Assembly (NCBI GenBank): GCA_021816935.1
Contig: JAKAWR010000013.1
Location: 1 to 55,038, forward strand
Direction: 5' to 3'
DNA from: Actinomycetes bacterium
GTDB lineage: Bacteria > Actinomycetota > Acidimicrobiia > Acidimicrobiales > JAMCPL01
DNA length: 55,038 bases
Numbering within the stretch: position 1 is the stretch's first letter; every line of letters begins with the position of its first letter. Below are positions 8,693 to 17,166 of this stretch, piece by piece. Under the pieces are notes generated by a model. That model worked only from the letters and a program-made list of their open reading frames with translations. It was not told the origin of the DNA and did not search any database. Made by a program: the position numbers and the translations under genes.

Positions 8693-9115
8693 GTGAGAGT
8701 ATCAACCCGCGGTGACTACGCCTGCAGGGCACTCCTTTCGCTGGCACTTCACACCGACGGATCAGGACCGACCTCCGTTAAGGAAATCGCGGAGCGGACG
8801 GGTCTGCCCCAACCCTACCTGGAGCAGATCCTTCTAGCCCTCAAAGGCGCGGGGCTCGTACGGTCAAAGCGGGGGATTGGGGGCGGCTACGTGTTGCGGC
8901 GCCGCCCCGAGGAGATCACGCTTGCCCAGATCGTCAGCGCCGTCGACGGACCGATCACGGCGGGAGATTTCGGCAGGCCCCACGAGGACGGCGCCTGCGC
9001 CCATGAGGGACAGTGCGTCCTGCTGGCAATCTGGGACGAGGTCGGCATTCACATGCGCGATCACCTGACTTCCTACACCCTGGCCGATATGGTCAAACGG
9101 GCTCGCGGCGACTGA
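8693..9115 (+). CDS. Rrf2-family transcriptional regulator
   Basis: A 140-aa protein with the classic opening VRVSTRGDYACRALLSLA, a winged helix (SVKEIAERTGLPQPYLEQIL, then LVRSKRGIGGGYVL) and a C-terminal helix. Family members sense Fe-S status, NO or cysteine, usually through three cysteines. Here the sensor loop has only Cys-x5-Cys (GACAHEGQC) and lacks the first cysteine of the usual trio, so cluster ligation, if any, would be non-standard. The start is placed at GTG 8693 because family alignments begin at this residue and a TATGAT box lies 7 nt upstream; ATG 8681 would add four residues and overlap that box. It is convergent with the SDR gene; the target is unknown. Confidence 0.92.
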   Translation: MRVSTRGDYACRALLSLALHTDGSGPTSVKEIAERTGLPQPYLEQILLALKGAGLVRSKRGIGGGYVLRRRPEEITLAQIVSAVDGPITAGDFGRPHEDGACAHEGQCVLLAIWDEVGIHMRDHLTSYTLADMVKRARGD

Positions 9116-9126
9116 CCGCCGGGGGC

Positions 9127-9906
9127 TCAGTGGGCGGCTGCGATACCGCCACCCGGCAGGATCATCGCACCCCCGTCGACGACCATGACCTCACCGGTGA
9201 TCCAGGACGCCGCATCCGACACCAGGAAAAGCCCGGCGCGAGCGATATCGTCAGGCTCCCCTATCCTGCGCAGCGGAAGCCAGGACGCGATTGCTTCCCC
9301 CCTGCCACCCTCCCAGAGCACCTTTGCGAAACTTGTCTTCACGAGTCCCGGAGCGATCGCGTTCACCCTCACCGATGGCGACATCTCGAAAGCCAGCTGT
9401 TTCGTCAGGTGGATGGCAGCAGCCTTGGTGACGTTATACCAGCCGATACCGGGCTCCACCTCCAGCCCGCCAACCGACGACACATTCAGGATGGCACCGC
9501 CATGCTCTTTCATCCAGGCCCGCCAGGCAAGCTGCGACCAAACCAGTAAGCCCTCCTGATTTACCTGCACCGTTTTCTCCATCATCTTCACGTCGACGTC
9601 CATGATCGAGCCAAAGTACGGGTTCGTCGCAGCATTGTTGACGAGCACGTCGAGGCGCCCAAAGGCGGAGATCGCAGCGTCGATACACGCCTCGGCCTGC
9701 TCTGGATCCCCTGCGTGGGCGGCAAACAACTCGACCCGGCCGGAAAGGCCCTCCAGCTCAGCCGCTGCCGCTTTGAGCCCGTCCTCCCGGCGAGACGAGA
9801 TCAGCACATCCGCGCCCGCCTCGGCGAGCCTCCTCGCCAGAGCGAGTCCGATGCCCCTCGACCCACCCGTCACCAGTGCCGCTTTCCCGTCCATTCGTAT
9901 TTCCAT
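9127..9906 (-). CDS. SDR-family oxidoreductase (FabG-like)
   Basis: A classical short-chain dehydrogenase of 259 aa: NAD(P)-binding TGGSRGIGLA near residue 14, NNAATNPYFG, catalytic Ser in NVSSVGG, Tyr and Lys in WYNVTKAA, and a C-terminal GEVMVVDGGAMILPGG. The family reduces or oxidises ketone/alcohol groups; the substrate is unknown. ATG 9906 lies 8 nt after a minus-strand TAAGAT box. ATG 9894 (MDGKAALVTGG), with GGAAA in front, is an alternative. The promoter abuts the end of a TIR element at 9921-10159. Confidence 0.9.
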   Translation of the reverse strand: MEIRMDGKAALVTGGSRGIGLALARRLAEAGADVLISSRREDGLKAAAAELEGLSGRVELFAAHAGDPEQAEACIDAAISAFGRLDVLVNNAATNPYFGSIMDVDVKMMEKTVQVNQEGLLVWSQLAWRAWMKEHGGAILNVSSVGGLEVEPGIGWYNVTKAAAIHLTKQLAFEMSPSVRVNAIAPGLVKTSFAKVLWEGGRGEAIASWLPLRRIGEPDDIARAGLFLVSDAASWITGEVMVVDGGAMILPGGGIAAAH

Positions 9907-9914
9907 GACACTAG

Positions 9915-9920
9915 ATCTTA
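9915..9920 (-). promoter_or_regulatory. -10 box TAAGAT of the SDR gene, at the junction with a TIR element
   Basis: On the minus strand TAAGAT is followed by 8 nt and then the ATG at 9906. The box sits exactly at the border of the inverted-repeat element starting at 9921, so any -35 sequence would come from the element. Confidence 0.4.
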
Positions 9921-10159
9921 GAGCCTCAGCGGATAGGGATCCCGGACTCGTTGCGCAAACGTCCACCGGACTGATGCTTGTCGTGGCTGCGCCGCTGTTC
10001 TTCCTTTCGGCAGTACACCGGACTGCCTCACCACCGGACTGCCTCACCACCGGACTGCCTCACGCCTGGATGAACGAAACTGGTCGTGGCTGCACCGCTG
10101 CCCTTCCTCTTGACGGTCCAGCGGACCGTCTGATCCAACCTCCCTATCGGCCGAGGCTC
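9921..10159. mobile_element. MITE-like inverted-repeat element, long copy
   Basis: The left end GAGCCTCAGCGGATAGGGATC-like sequence matches, inverted, the degenerate right end CCGAGGCTC. Its right half (about 10070-10159) aligns well with the copy at 11147-11264. It encodes no transposase. Internally it contains an imperfect duplication of a GTCGTGGCTGCRCCGCTG segment (about 9980 and 10084). Ends beginning GAGCC with a TTA flank recall IS5-type elements, which is inference. Confidence 0.55.
10017..10063. repeat. three tandem copies of a 16-bp unit
   Basis: ACCGGACTGCCTCACC occurs three times in direct contact inside the long TIR element; the third copy lacks its last base. Confidence 0.9.
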
Positions 10160-10211
10160 TTGACGCCGGCAGGTGCCGGAGCACATCCCCGAACCTCGGC
10201 CCCGGAAGCGG

Positions 10212-10217
10212 TATGCT
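10212..10217 (+). promoter_or_regulatory. -10 box TATGCT, leaderless start at 10225
   Basis: TATGCT is followed by 7 nt and an in-frame GTG at 10225, with no Shine-Dalgarno. This matches the arrangement at other genes in the window. Confidence 0.4.
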
Positions 10218-10224
10218 TGCCGCG

Positions 10225-11061
10225 GTGGAATGCGCAGTTGAGATCGCACGGGACAAGAGCATCGGACCCAAAGCTATCGGGCGCGGAACCTCCATGCCCG
10301 GCCGCGGCTCAACAGCCGCCAGCAGTCCCGACCGCTCGATCAGCGAAGGCGGTCGTAGCTCTCAGCGGGCGGTGAAGTTGGCGCGGGTGGGCAGGCGCCG
10401 GATCAAGGCTCTCGTGAAGGCAGCCCCGGGACTGGAACTCGCCGCCCTCCTTGCATCTGGTGACGATGGAATCATCGGTATCGACCTGAAGCGCAACGAT
10501 CTCATCCGCATCCGGCCCCAGCCCGGTACCACACAGCTAACCACTCAGGCATCGATACAGCCATTCGACATCCTCGTCGCTCAGCGATCCCGTGTCGTCG
10601 AGCCTGAAGATCCCGCTATGCCGGAGGCGTTCACCGCCACGATCGACGCCGAGCCAGCCGGAAGGCTGTCCGGCGGCGTCGCCCGGTCCCTGCTTTCCGA
10701 TCTGTCAGTTGCCTGCGCCCACGACGTTCTCGGGTTTCCGGGTTGGTCCCTGCCCTACTGGCAGCTGGACGGCATGAGGCCTTCAATCGCTCTGGTAGTT
10801 CCCAAGGATGGACCAGTTCTCTGCCGCCGCGACAAGGGGTCAACCTGGGTACGTTTTCGCGGCGACGGGGGCGAACTCATGCTGCCCGCGGCGGGCAGCG
10901 ACCTCATAGCAGCTCTGGAGTCATCGGATGGCGACACACTTGGCGGGAAGCCACTCGCCCAAGCACTCGGATTCCGCCCCCATTTCATGCTGATCGCGCT
11001 CAGCTCTCCGCGTGACGGGCACTGCTACAAGACGGTAGCTGCACTGCTCCCCAAACCGTAA
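10225..11061 (+). CDS. protein of unknown function between two TIR elements
   Basis: A 278-aa reading frame that I do not recognise. The first 60 residues are Ser/Gly/Arg-rich and probably disordered. The rest looks globular, with strands such as LELAALLASGDDGIIGIDL, PSIALVVPKDGPVLCRRD and FRPHFMLIALSSP, and a YWQLDG segment. There is no signal peptide or membrane helix. The start could be ATG 10213, GTG 10225 (7 nt after TATGCT) or ATG 10294. It is flanked by two copies of the same inverted-repeat element (9921-10159 and 11147-11264), so it may be part of a mobilised or inserted segment. Confidence 0.65.
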   Translation: MECAVEIARDKSIGPKAIGRGTSMPGRGSTAASSPDRSISEGGRSSQRAVKLARVGRRRIKALVKAAPGLELAALLASGDDGIIGIDLKRNDLIRIRPQPGTTQLTTQASIQPFDILVAQRSRVVEPEDPAMPEAFTATIDAEPAGRLSGGVARSLLSDLSVACAHDVLGFPGWSLPYWQLDGMRPSIALVVPKDGPVLCRRDKGSTWVRFRGDGGELMLPAAGSDLIAALESSDGDTLGGKPLAQALGFRPHFMLIALSSPRDGHCYKTVAALLPKP

Positions 11062-11146
11062 CGGCCCGCATGTCAATTACCTTCTCGGTATTGAGGTCCT
11101 CACTTGCTGCGGTACCCTTCGAAGGGTATGCCCAATTCCGACGCGG

Positions 11147-11264
11147 GCTGTAAGAGCCTCAGCGGATAGGGATCTCGGGCGAAGCAGTGCTTCGCCACTC
11201 CTTCCTCTCGACGGTACAGCGGACCGCCTCATCCAACCTCCCGATCCGCTGAGGCTCTTACAGC
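11147..11264. mobile_element. MITE-like inverted-repeat element, short copy
   Basis: A 118-bp element with perfect 21-bp terminal inverted repeats (core GAGCCTCAGCGGAT, extended outward by GCTGTAA). Inside is a second palindrome, GCGAAGCAGTGCTTCGC. The right half matches the right half of the 9921-10159 element. It has no coding capacity. It sits between the unknown gene ending at 11061 and the convergent gene ending at 11402, so it could also act as a terminator or REP-like hairpin. Confidence 0.75.
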
Positions 11265-11401
11265 GTCCGCAACCCGGCTATAGCGGGCCCGCTGGTCGGG
11301 AAGCCCGTTGCATCGGCCACGATCCCCCGCCACCCCGGTAACGACAGTCGCGACACAGTCACGAGTACCACCCCCGCACCCCAGGCCATGCAACAGCGGC
11401 G

Positions 11402-12094
11402 TTATCGCCCGGCGCGCCTCGGAGTCCTGCCAGCTGAAAGATCCTCCGACATCGCCCAGCCGCACATGATCATCCTGTCCCCCTCGGCCGGATTCAACCC
11501 GGAGAAAAGCCCCTTTACGTTCCCGTCAACGGCGACACCCGCCTTCGCCGTCCCGAAATCGATCCCTCCAACCGGCGATGAATCATCACCCTTCAGGTGG
11601 AAGGTCCTATCGTCGACAAGGCCCTCGGCACCGAACCTCTTCGCCAGGCGCCTTGCCCACGCACGCTCCTCGCCGTTCGGCTTGTAACCCGGGCGCGGGA
11701 CCACTTCGGACAGACCTTGCAGTACGGTATAGCTCGCCGGAGAGAACAACCGCGATGTTACGAGTACGTCCTCATCGGGGAATGCCAGCGACGCCCTCCG
11801 GTAGCAGTCGGCAAGAACCATGTCGACTGCCCGCTCCCCCTTGCCGTTGGCGTCCACTGCCCCAATGCCGAGAACGATCGCCGGGGTCCCGCCTATCCTG
11901 TCCAGAGAGTAGAACGAGTAGCCGCGTAGCTTGGTGCCCTCGAAAACCCTTGTCGCGGTCACCCACTCGTCTCTCTGTTTCGAGAGAAACCCGATATCGA
12001 ATCCGACATGCCTGTCCGCCGTCAGGTTGGCCAGCTCCTCCAGCTCGGAATCGGTAAGACCTACAGCGTCCTTCGTGTCGACGGCAAACCCCAT
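11402..12094 (-). CDS. conserved-looking protein of unknown function
   Basis: A 230-aa soluble protein. The start at ATG 12094 has AGGGAG six nt upstream. The order and spacing of features (LTADRHVGFDIGFLSKQRD, RGYSFYSLDRIGGTPAIVLG, CYRRASLAFPDEDVLVTSRL, SYTVLQGLSEVVPRPGYKPN, and a C-terminal RMIMCGWAM) suggest an alpha/beta fold of the acetyltransferase kind, but the characteristic acetyl-CoA loop is not clear, so no function is assigned. It is probably cytoplasmic. It lies downstream of dnaE on the same strand with a gap of 333 bp. Confidence 0.75.
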   Translation of the reverse strand: MGFAVDTKDAVGLTDSELEELANLTADRHVGFDIGFLSKQRDEWVTATRVFEGTKLRGYSFYSLDRIGGTPAIVLGIGAVDANGKGERAVDMVLADCYRRASLAFPDEDVLVTSRLFSPASYTVLQGLSEVVPRPGYKPNGEERAWARRLAKRFGAEGLVDDRTFHLKGDDSSPVGGIDFGTAKAGVAVDGNVKGLFSGLNPAEGDRMIMCGWAMSEDLSAGRTPRRAGR

Positions 12095-12427
12095 ATCCAA
12101 CTCCCTATCCTGACGTTTCCAGCGGCTCGCCCTCCACTCTCCCGGATCGGGGCAATTCGGGTTCCGCGGACAACCCTCCGCTCTCGGGAGAAGGCAACAT
12201 CACGCCGGTTCGCCACGCACCTGCACAGTCAGCAGTGACGAGATGCGCTCCGGATATCGCCCGTCGCCGTGCGAGCACCGCTCGAGTTCCTCTGGTACCT
12301 ATACCTATAGGTTATTCGATCCCGGTGGAGGCTTTCACATGCGGTCGCGGCTAGCAGCATTGCGCTCACTATCCGCGTGCATCCCGGCCCGGGGCCGCCA
12401 CACTCCCCTACCCACGGTTTCGCCCCG
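12095..12427. other. intergenic region with a small perfect palindrome
   Basis: It lies between dnaE and the 230-aa gene, both on the minus strand. It contains ACCTATACCTATAGGT at 12297-12312 (7-bp arms, 2-nt centre) in an unusually AT-rich patch, which could be an operator or promoter. No gene is seen. Confidence 0.5.
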
Positions 12428-15400
12428 CTACCGGACAGAGACGGCCTGGCCAAAGCACTCCTTGAGCTCCGCCACAAGGCCGCGGCGGGAGTTCACGTTG
12501 TAGCCGGCCGGCAGCTTGAAGGTGCTGCCCCCGAGAGAGAGCACCACCCGCTCGCTTCCGGGGTAGGCCACAAGGAGCTCCTTCAGCTTGTTCACGGCAG
12601 CAGGATCTACGGGTTCGGCCGACCACTCGAGGTGAAGCACGGGAGGTCCCTCCTGCAGCGAGGCGATCCGGATCTCGCTCGCCAGTATCTTCGCCTCGTC
12701 GTCACGTACGTCTAGGCGACCTCTCACCACGACGACGGAACCCTCCTGCAGCTGCCCGTCCACAGGTGCGAAGCTCTTCGGGAACGCAAGAACCTCGACA
12801 GATCCTGTCATATCGTCGAGCGTGAAAGTCGCCATACGATCGCCCCCCTTAGTGCGCTTCGGTTTCAGGCCCGTAATGAGCCCACTCGCCTCGACAAAGG
12901 AATCATCTCGCCCACCTCCGGCCTCGAGGTCCGCCAGTTCGGCTACTCTCGTGCCGCCGAGGCTCCGGAACGACTCGCCGTATGCCTGGAGCGGGTGCCC
13001 ACTCACGTAGAGGCCGAGCATCTCCTTCTCCAGGCGCAACTTCTCGGTAAGGGGCATCTCCTCATCCGACACCGGCACGTCCCCGGGTCGTTCCCCGGTA
13101 CCGGAACCGCTCTCCACCAGAGAGAAAAGCGTACCGATACCCGCCTCTTCGTCGCGCCTGCGCTGCTGTGCCACATCCGCTATGTTCTCCGCCGCGTCCG
13201 CAAGACCCTTCCGGGAACAGCCCATGGCATCGAAGGCCCCCGCGTAGATGAGCGACTGCAGCGTCTGCTGGTTCATGAACGACGGATCGAACCGCCCGCA
13301 GAAATCCCCGAACGAAGAGAACTCCCCCCCCACCTCCCGCTCGGCGACGATCCTCTCGACGAGCCCGGAACCCACGTTACGGACCGCGGCGAGGCCGAAC
13401 AGAATTCGGCCGCCTGCCGGCTCGCCCTCACCGGCGCGCAGCGGGGTGAAGTCCGCCTGCGACCTGTTCACGTCGGGCACCAGCACCTCGATACCCATGT
13501 CACTGCAAGCGGCGAGATACGTCGCCGTCTTGTCCTTGTCGTCCTTCACCGACGTCAGCAGCGCGCAGAAGTACTCTACCGGGTAGTGGGCCTTCAACCA
13601 GGCGGTCTGATAGGCGACCAGTCCGTAGCCGTAGGAATGGCTCTTGTTGAACGCGTAGTCCGCAAACGGCTCGATGATGTCGAAAAGGCTCGTACCCAGC
13701 TCGCTCGTATATCCCGTAGCGACACACCCCGAAATGAACTTCTCGCGTTCGGCAGCCAGGAGAGCCCGATCCTTCTTGCCGCAGGCTTTGCGGAGGTTGT
13801 CCGCCTCTTCGAGGCTGTAGCCCGCGAACCTCTGCGCGACGCGCATGACCGACTCCTGGTAGATCATGAGGCCGTAGGTGTCGGTCAGGATGGGCTCCAG
13901 ATCGGGGTGAAGGTAGCTCACCGGGGCCCTGCCGTTCTTCCGGTCGGCGTAATCGCGGTGCATATTGGCCGCCATCGGGCCCGGCCGGTAGAGAGCAACC
14001 AGCGCCGCCACATCGTCGAACGAAGTCGGCTGGAGCGAACGCATGAGGCCCCTCATAGCGCTGCCCTCCAGCTGGAAAACCCCCATCGAATCCCCCCGTT
14101 GCAGCATCCCGAACACCGCCGCGTCGTCGAGCGGGATGGCGTCGATGTCCAACTCCGTCCCTACGGTCCGGCCGATCAGCTCGATCGCCCGCGTGATCAC
14201 CGACAGGGTGCGCAGGCCGAGGAAGTCCATCTTGAGAAGGCCGAGCTTCTCGACCCCATGCATCTCGTACTGCGTGACAACTGGCGTTCTCTCGGGGTCC
14301 TCGCCCGGCCCCGGCTTGCGCTGCACCGGCAGGTATTCGGTCAGTGGCTCCTTTGTGATCACTACGGCCGCAGCATGAACGCTGTCCTGACGGATCAGGC
14401 CCTCCAACCCTCGGGCCACATCCACCACCCTGGCAACGTCCTCCTCCTCCTCGCACATCTCCCTCAAGTCCGCCGCGGCTGCGTAGCCGTCCTCGTAACC
14501 GGGCTCCGGCTCCAGGCAGGCCGACAGCGGGGTATCGCGCCCCATTACAAGCGGGGGCATCGCTTTTGCGATCCGGTCGCCCAGGGAATACGGATATCCC
14601 AGTACCCGTGCAGCATCCCTGACCGCCGCCCTCGCCTTGATCGTCGAGAAGGTGATGATCTGCGCGACATGGTCCACTCCGTACCGGCTGGCAGCGTACG
14701 CGATCATGTCTCCCCGGTAGCGCTCGTCGAAGTCGATGTCGATGTCGGGCATCTGTTTTCTCCCCGGGTTGAGGAAGCGCTCGAAGAGCAGATCGTAGCG
14801 GATCGGGTCGAGCTCCACTATGCCCAGGCAGTACGCCACGCAGCAACCCGCCGCCGACCCTCGCCCCGGCCCGACCCGGATTCCGTGAGCCCTGGCATAC
14901 GAGATAAGGTCCGCCACGATGAGGAAGTACGAGGCAAAGCCCATCTGGAAAATGACCGCCAGCTCGTAGTCGATCCTCCGGGTCACTTCCTCGGGAAGCG
15001 GGGTGCCGTAGCGCCGGCCCGCACCCTCCAGAGTGAGCCCGCGCAGGTAGCTCTCGGCGCGCTCCTGGTACGTCGAGCCCGCCGTGCCGTCAGGGACCCT
15101 GAACTCGGGCAACGCATCGTAACCGAAGCTCAGCTCCACGTTGCACCGGCTCGCCACCTCCAGGGTGGTGTCGCACGCCCCGGCCACGTCCGCGAACAGC
15201 CGGCGCATCTCCTCAGAGCTCTTGAGGTAGTGCTCCGTCCCCTCGAACTTGAACCTTCCCTCCTCCGACATCGTGGCCTTCGTCTGGACGCAGAGCAGAG
15301 CGTCGTGAGCAACCGCATCGGCCTTGGTCGTGTAGTGGCTGTCGTTTGTAGCCAGTAGCGGAGCGGAGAGCTCTCGCGATATATCCGCGAGGCCCGGCAT

Positions 15401-16009
15401 GATCTCGCGCTGCTTTGCGATGCCGTGATCCTGGACCTCGACGAAAAGGTTCTCCGGGGCAAAAATGTCCTGAAGCCTGGCAGCGACCTCGAGGGCGCTC
15501 GAGATGTCCCCCCTCGCAAGCGCCTGCGGCACCAGGCCGCCGAGACACCCGGTTGTGGCAATCAAGCCTTCGTGGTAGCGGTCGAGCAGCTCGAAATCGA
15601 CCCTGGGCTTGTAGAAATATCCCCCGTCAAGATAGGCATCCGAGGAGAGACGCATCAGGTTGCGATACCCGGCGGCGTTCTCCGCCAGAAGGATGATGTG
15701 GTAGTAGAGCTTCTCTCCCTCAGCGGCGTCCCCTCCGGTATCGTCCACCCTTGATCCGCGCCTGGCAGGCCGGTCGTGGCGGGACCTCGCAGCCATGTAG
15801 GCCTCGATACCTATGATCGGCTTGACCCCCTCGGCCCTGCACGCCTCGTAGAAGTCGAGCACGCCATACATGTTGCCGTGGTCGGTGATAGCGAGTGCGG
15901 GCTGGCCATCGGCTGCCGCCGCCCGAGCAAGATCCTTGACACGGGAGGCTCCGTCGAGAACCGAGTACTCGGTGTGGGTGTGCAGGTGAGCTACGGGGTC
16001 TGAGGTCAC
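12428..16009 (-). CDS. dnaE: DNA polymerase III alpha subunit
   Basis: The replicative polymerase catalytic subunit, about 1193 aa, the usual DnaE1 size. Domains in order: PHP domain (HLHTHTEYSVLDGAS, ITDHGNMYGVLDF), palm with catalytic acidic residues (MPDIDIDFDERYR), fingers and tau-binding region (MAANMHRDYADRK, YAFNKSHSYGYGLVAYQTAW), helix-hairpin-helix, and a C-terminal OB fold (ASGLITGLKPKRTKGGDRMA). GTG 16009 is preferred: a GGGGGAT Shine-Dalgarno lies 6-7 nt upstream and homologues start just before the HLHxHTEYS motif; ATG 16057 would add 16 residues without a ribosome site. It follows the proteasome-activator gene closely on the same strand. Confidence 0.97.
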   Translation of the reverse strand: MTSDPVAHLHTHTEYSVLDGASRVKDLARAAAADGQPALAITDHGNMYGVLDFYEACRAEGVKPIIGIEAYMAARSRHDRPARRGSRVDDTGGDAAEGEKLYYHIILLAENAAGYRNLMRLSSDAYLDGGYFYKPRVDFELLDRYHEGLIATTGCLGGLVPQALARGDISSALEVAARLQDIFAPENLFVEVQDHGIAKQREIMPGLADISRELSAPLLATNDSHYTTKADAVAHDALLCVQTKATMSEEGRFKFEGTEHYLKSSEEMRRLFADVAGACDTTLEVASRCNVELSFGYDALPEFRVPDGTAGSTYQERAESYLRGLTLEGAGRRYGTPLPEEVTRRIDYELAVIFQMGFASYFLIVADLISYARAHGIRVGPGRGSAAGCCVAYCLGIVELDPIRYDLLFERFLNPGRKQMPDIDIDFDERYRGDMIAYAASRYGVDHVAQIITFSTIKARAAVRDAARVLGYPYSLGDRIAKAMPPLVMGRDTPLSACLEPEPGYEDGYAAAADLREMCEEEEDVARVVDVARGLEGLIRQDSVHAAAVVITKEPLTEYLPVQRKPGPGEDPERTPVVTQYEMHGVEKLGLLKMDFLGLRTLSVITRAIELIGRTVGTELDIDAIPLDDAAVFGMLQRGDSMGVFQLEGSAMRGLMRSLQPTSFDDVAALVALYRPGPMAANMHRDYADRKNGRAPVSYLHPDLEPILTDTYGLMIYQESVMRVAQRFAGYSLEEADNLRKACGKKDRALLAAEREKFISGCVATGYTSELGTSLFDIIEPFADYAFNKSHSYGYGLVAYQTAWLKAHYPVEYFCALLTSVKDDKDKTATYLAACSDMGIEVLVPDVNRSQADFTPLRAGEGEPAGGRILFGLAAVRNVGSGLVERIVAEREVGGEFSSFGDFCGRFDPSFMNQQTLQSLIYAGAFDAMGCSRKGLADAAENIADVAQQRRRDEEAGIGTLFSLVESGSGTGERPGDVPVSDEEMPLTEKLRLEKEMLGLYVSGHPLQAYGESFRSLGGTRVAELADLEAGGGRDDSFVEASGLITGLKPKRTKGGDRMATFTLDDMTGSVEVLAFPKSFAPVDGQLQEGSVVVVRGRLDVRDDEAKILASEIRIASLQEGPPVLHLEWSAEPVDPAAVNKLKELLVAYPGSERVVLSLGGSTFKLPAGYNVNSRRGLVAELKECFGQAVSVR

Positions 16010-16085
16010 GGTCGGATCCCCCGCGGCCGTCGCTGTTGAGCCCCCCGGCGCCAGCATTGGTTGGCAGCGGGGTCCGAGGGCATCG

Positions 16086-16784
16086 TCACAGGTAGGTTCC
16101 GGGGCGGGGAACGAACTCGGGCTCCCCGGAGGGCAGGCTTCTCTGACGCATCTCTTCGAGCTGCGCCCTCGCTGCCATCTGCTGCGCCATCAGCGTCGCC
16201 TGTATGCCATGGAACAGGCCTTCCAGCCATCCGACCAGCTGGGCCTGTGCCACCCGCAACTCGCTCTCGGTCGGTGCCTCGTCATCAAAAGGCGAAGTAA
16301 GGCGGCCAAGTTCTTCAGCCAGATCACCGCTGAGCGCTCCGGCGAGCTCCATTACGGACGTCTCGTAGATCTCTTTCATACGCATCCTGCTGGCCTCGTC
16401 CAGCGGAGCCTGGCGCACCTCCTCGAGCAGCTGGCGCACCATCATTCCGATCCGCATCACCTTGGCGGGCTGCTCGACAGACTCGCCGCTACCCTCTTCC
16501 CCACCCGCCTCGCTTCCGCCCACGTGGGCACCATCCCCGCCGGCACCGCCGCCGCCGGACCCGTCATCGTCAACGGTACCAAGGGGCCCCGAGGTCAGCT
16601 GCGGTCGTACCTCATCTCCTTCCGGCATGCCAACCTGTTCCCACGCACCGGGGTCCCCCGACTCCTCCAGGTCTCCGGACGGAAGGATCTGCTCCGAAGC
16701 GCTCTCGTAACCTCGATCGCCCGATTCCACCAGACCGGCAAGCTCTTCCGGCCTCCTGCGCAATCGTTTACCTCCTGCCGGCAT
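16086..16784 (-). CDS. bacterial proteasome activator (PafE/Bpa family)
   Basis: The C-terminal two thirds carry the diagnostic family stretch: EQPAKVMRIGMMVRQLLEEV, APLDEASRMRMKEIYETSV, LRVAQAQLVGWLEGLFHGIQ and MAARAQLEEMRQRSLP. Family members form a ring that opens the 20S proteasome without ATP, using a C-terminal GQYL. Here the protein ends GTYL, so the penultimate Tyr-Leu is kept and Gln is replaced by Thr. The N-terminal half is acidic, Gly/Ser/Glu-rich and much longer than the roughly 40 residues usual before the conserved core. Start 16784 has GGAG seven nt upstream; the longer start at 16841 falls inside a dispersed non-coding repeat and is disfavoured. It lies directly upstream of dnaE. 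Confidence 0.92.
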   Translation of the reverse strand: MPAGGKRLRRRPEELAGLVESGDRGYESASEQILPSGDLEESGDPGAWEQVGMPEGDEVRPQLTSGPLGTVDDDGSGGGGAGGDGAHVGGSEAGGEEGSGESVEQPAKVMRIGMMVRQLLEEVRQAPLDEASRMRMKEIYETSVMELAGALSGDLAEELGRLTSPFDDEAPTESELRVAQAQLVGWLEGLFHGIQATLMAQQMAARAQLEEMRQRSLPSGEPEFVPRPGTYL

Positions 16785-16829
16785 GCTCTGTCTCCATCTG
16801 TCTCGCCCCTGCCCGTCCGCCGACCCTCC

Positions 16830-16892
16830 CTCTGCCAACATAGCCCGTCCGCAACCGCGGCATGCCGACCCACCGCCGCCCTGCTCGCGATA
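16830..16892. repeat. dispersed repeat, copy 1 (upstream of pafE)
   Basis: About 63 bp starting CTCTGCCAACATA is roughly 80% identical to 21465-21527. Differences are mostly transitions. It lies just upstream of the preferred pafE start. Confidence 0.7.
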
Positions 16893-17031
16893 CTACTTAC
16901 AGTACAGGCTGTAGGGAAATGCTCGCCCCGTCGCATGTTCATGCAGCCTGGCACATCCAGATGCGGGCAGTGCGAACAATACGACACTGTGGACTTCTGA
17001 AATAGAACCTGCCATTTCTCGCACTATCGGC

Positions 17032-17037
17032 TATAAT
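17032..17037 (+). promoter_or_regulatory. consensus -10 box TATAAT of the surface-protein gene
   Basis: A perfect TATAAT is followed 6 nt later by ATG 17044, which is in frame with the surface protein. Transcription would start at about that ATG. Translation could start there leaderlessly (1023 aa) or at 17167 behind GAGGAGG. Confidence 0.6.
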
Positions 17038-17166
17038 TCGGCCATGTCATATGGATTCAACCGCATTTCCACTCTGATAGCGTTTCCTGCGAGCACAGAG
17101 GGTTGCGCGCCGCCCTCCCGAGGTGTACAACCGATTCTCCAATCCACGCGAGGAGGCAGGTCGGGC

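Noticed and set aside
12995..15358. 787-aa open frame on the plus strand
   Set aside because: It is antisense to dnaE, whose frame carries all family motifs. Long shadow frames are expected at this GC content.
16785..16841. Longer start for the proteasome activator (ATG 16841)
   Set aside because: It lacks a ribosome site and lies inside the dispersed repeat shared with 21465-21527, whose other copy is non-coding.
17044..17166. Extra 41 N-terminal residues of the surface protein from ATG 17044
   Set aside because: Kept as an alternative only. They precede a normal signal peptide and the 17167 ATG has a GAGGAGG site, although the TATAAT box 6 nt before 17044 prevents full exclusion.
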